A stretch of 5,520 bases of DNA, from NCBI GenBank assembly GCA_007136525.1, contig SLGU01000119.1, forward strand, positions 1 to 5,520, in the 5' to 3' direction. Shown piece by piece: positions 4,922 through 5,520 of the stretch (positions are counted from its first letter, which is position 1; each line of letters starts with the position of its first letter). The position numbers were made by a program, and so were the translations under genes. The stretch comes from Desulfobacteraceae bacterium. Its GTDB lineage: Bacteria; Desulfobacterota; Desulfobacteria; Desulfobacterales; Desulfosalsimonadaceae. The notes under the pieces were generated by a model that was not told the DNA's origin, did no database searches, and saw nothing but the letters and a program-made list of their open reading frames with translations.

Positions 4922-5520
4922 TTATTCCCCTGCAAAAGAAGTGATCTGCTTTCTTTCAAGCGGATTATCGAATTTCAGATGTATTGAAAAATCATCAAAA
5001 GCCTGGGACTGTACCGCGGTCACCTGACCGTCTTTCTCCACTACACAGCATTCCCCGTTTTTCAACCTGACCTGGAAAGAAACAAAAAGCCGGCGGCCAA
5101 GAAGAATGCGCACGGTTTCGGCTCTTGATGTTTTTATGAAAAAAGAAAGCCCCCCTTCTGAAATGTCCGATATTTCTCCTTTATAAAACTTCTCAATTTT
5201 TTTCCCCGTTACGTCAAGCAACTGGAACAGCAGTTTTACAGGCAGTTTAATCCTTTCATACTCCCGTCTTTCCATCCCTTTCTGCTCCAGGGCTAATTTA
5301 ATCTTGTCGTTTTTGCGGCAGTAATCGAACAGCCGGGATTCCAGGGCCGGTGCTTCGGTCTTCCATTTCTTTGTAATCATGCTTTCCAGAAAACTTGCCT
5401 TGACATTGCTCTGGGCGACCAGGGAATAAGTGGACACAGTGGCTGAAAAAAACTGGTCGTTGCCGAAAAAATCGCCTTCCTTGAGGACTGCAAGCAGAAT
5501 ATCCGGGGGCCGGGTGTCTA
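4922..5520 (-). CDS. cyclic-nucleotide-binding / PilZ fusion, 5' end outside window
   Basis: The frame stays open to the right edge, so the N terminus is missing; 198 complete codons and the stop are visible. The first visible residues (LAVLKEGDFFGNDQFF, then TVSTYSLVAQSNVKASFLES) have the pattern of the CRP-like cNMP-binding beta-roll: a GDFFG turn followed by strands and a helix. A linker of about 35 residues leads to a PilZ domain from about visible residue 83. It carries RREYER (RxxxR at 85-89) and DISEGG (DxSxxG, 118-123), the two motifs that hold c-di-GMP. A GTG at 5437 would give a 171-residue protein, but it would cut the cNMP domain in half, so I treat it as internal. The gene likely senses c-di-GMP and perhaps another ligand. 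It converges on the zinc-ribbon gene, 120 bases away. Confidence 0.85.
   Translation of the reverse strand, partial: DTRPPDILLAVLKEGDFFGNDQFFSATVSTYSLVAQSNVKASFLESMITKKWKTEAPALESRLFDYCRKNDKIKLALEQKGMERREYERIKLPVKLLFQLLDVTGKKIEKFYKGEISDISEGGLSFFIKTSRAETVRILLGRRLFVSFQVRLKNGECCVVEKDGQVTAVQSQAFDDFSIHLKFDNPLERKQITSFAGE

Noticed and set aside
1..5520. CRISPR array, integrase-type attachment site or defence genes
   Set aside because: No regularly spaced direct repeats, no integrase, nuclease or toxin motifs, and no duplicated tRNA 3' end are visible, although tRNA genes are common integration sites.

Overview
The window looks like chromosomal DNA of a Gram-negative bacterium, most probably a deltaproteobacterium (Desulfobacterota, Desulfobacterales-like). 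This is an inference from the gene families: a PAS domain with a C-X10-C-X2-C cysteine motif joined to GGDEF, a DUF4388 (PATAN-like) protein, a cyclic-nucleotide-binding/PilZ fusion, a small double zinc-ribbon protein, and palindromic repeats between genes. No single gene fixes the species.

Layout. 1-82 (-): tRNA-Ser(GCU), cut by the left edge. 83-471: no gene; holds a long imperfect inverted repeat and a weak promoter candidate. 472-1833 (+): PAS-PAS-GGDEF diguanylate cyclase. 1830-1913 (+): possible 27-codon ORF bridging to 1904-2236 (+), a DUF4388 protein that ends abruptly inside a 40-bp palindrome. 2247-2768 (-): convergent hypothetical protein. 2840-2985: 146-bp MITE-like element with 19-bp perfect terminal inverted repeats, folding as a near full-length hairpin. 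3124-3209 (-): complete tRNA-Ser(UGA) with encoded CCA and its own promoter. 3451-3942 (+): protein with a very acidic tail, behind a good sigma70-type promoter and followed by a nested hairpin. 4121-4801 (+): double zinc-ribbon protein with a HEAT-like middle. 4922 to the right edge (-): cNMP-binding/PilZ protein, 5'-truncated.

Functional theme. The window encodes both ends of c-di-GMP signalling: a cyclase with all catalytic and I-site residues, and a PilZ receptor joined to what appears to be a CRP-like cyclic-nucleotide sensor. They lie about 3 kb apart on opposite strands with unrelated genes between them, so this is not an operon and any link is inference. I do not see a clear new multi-gene defence or mobile system. 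The most unusual items are the hairpin MITE, the palindrome that appears to have truncated the DUF4388 gene, the cNMP-PilZ fusion, and two proteins I cannot assign (2247-2768 and 3451-3942).
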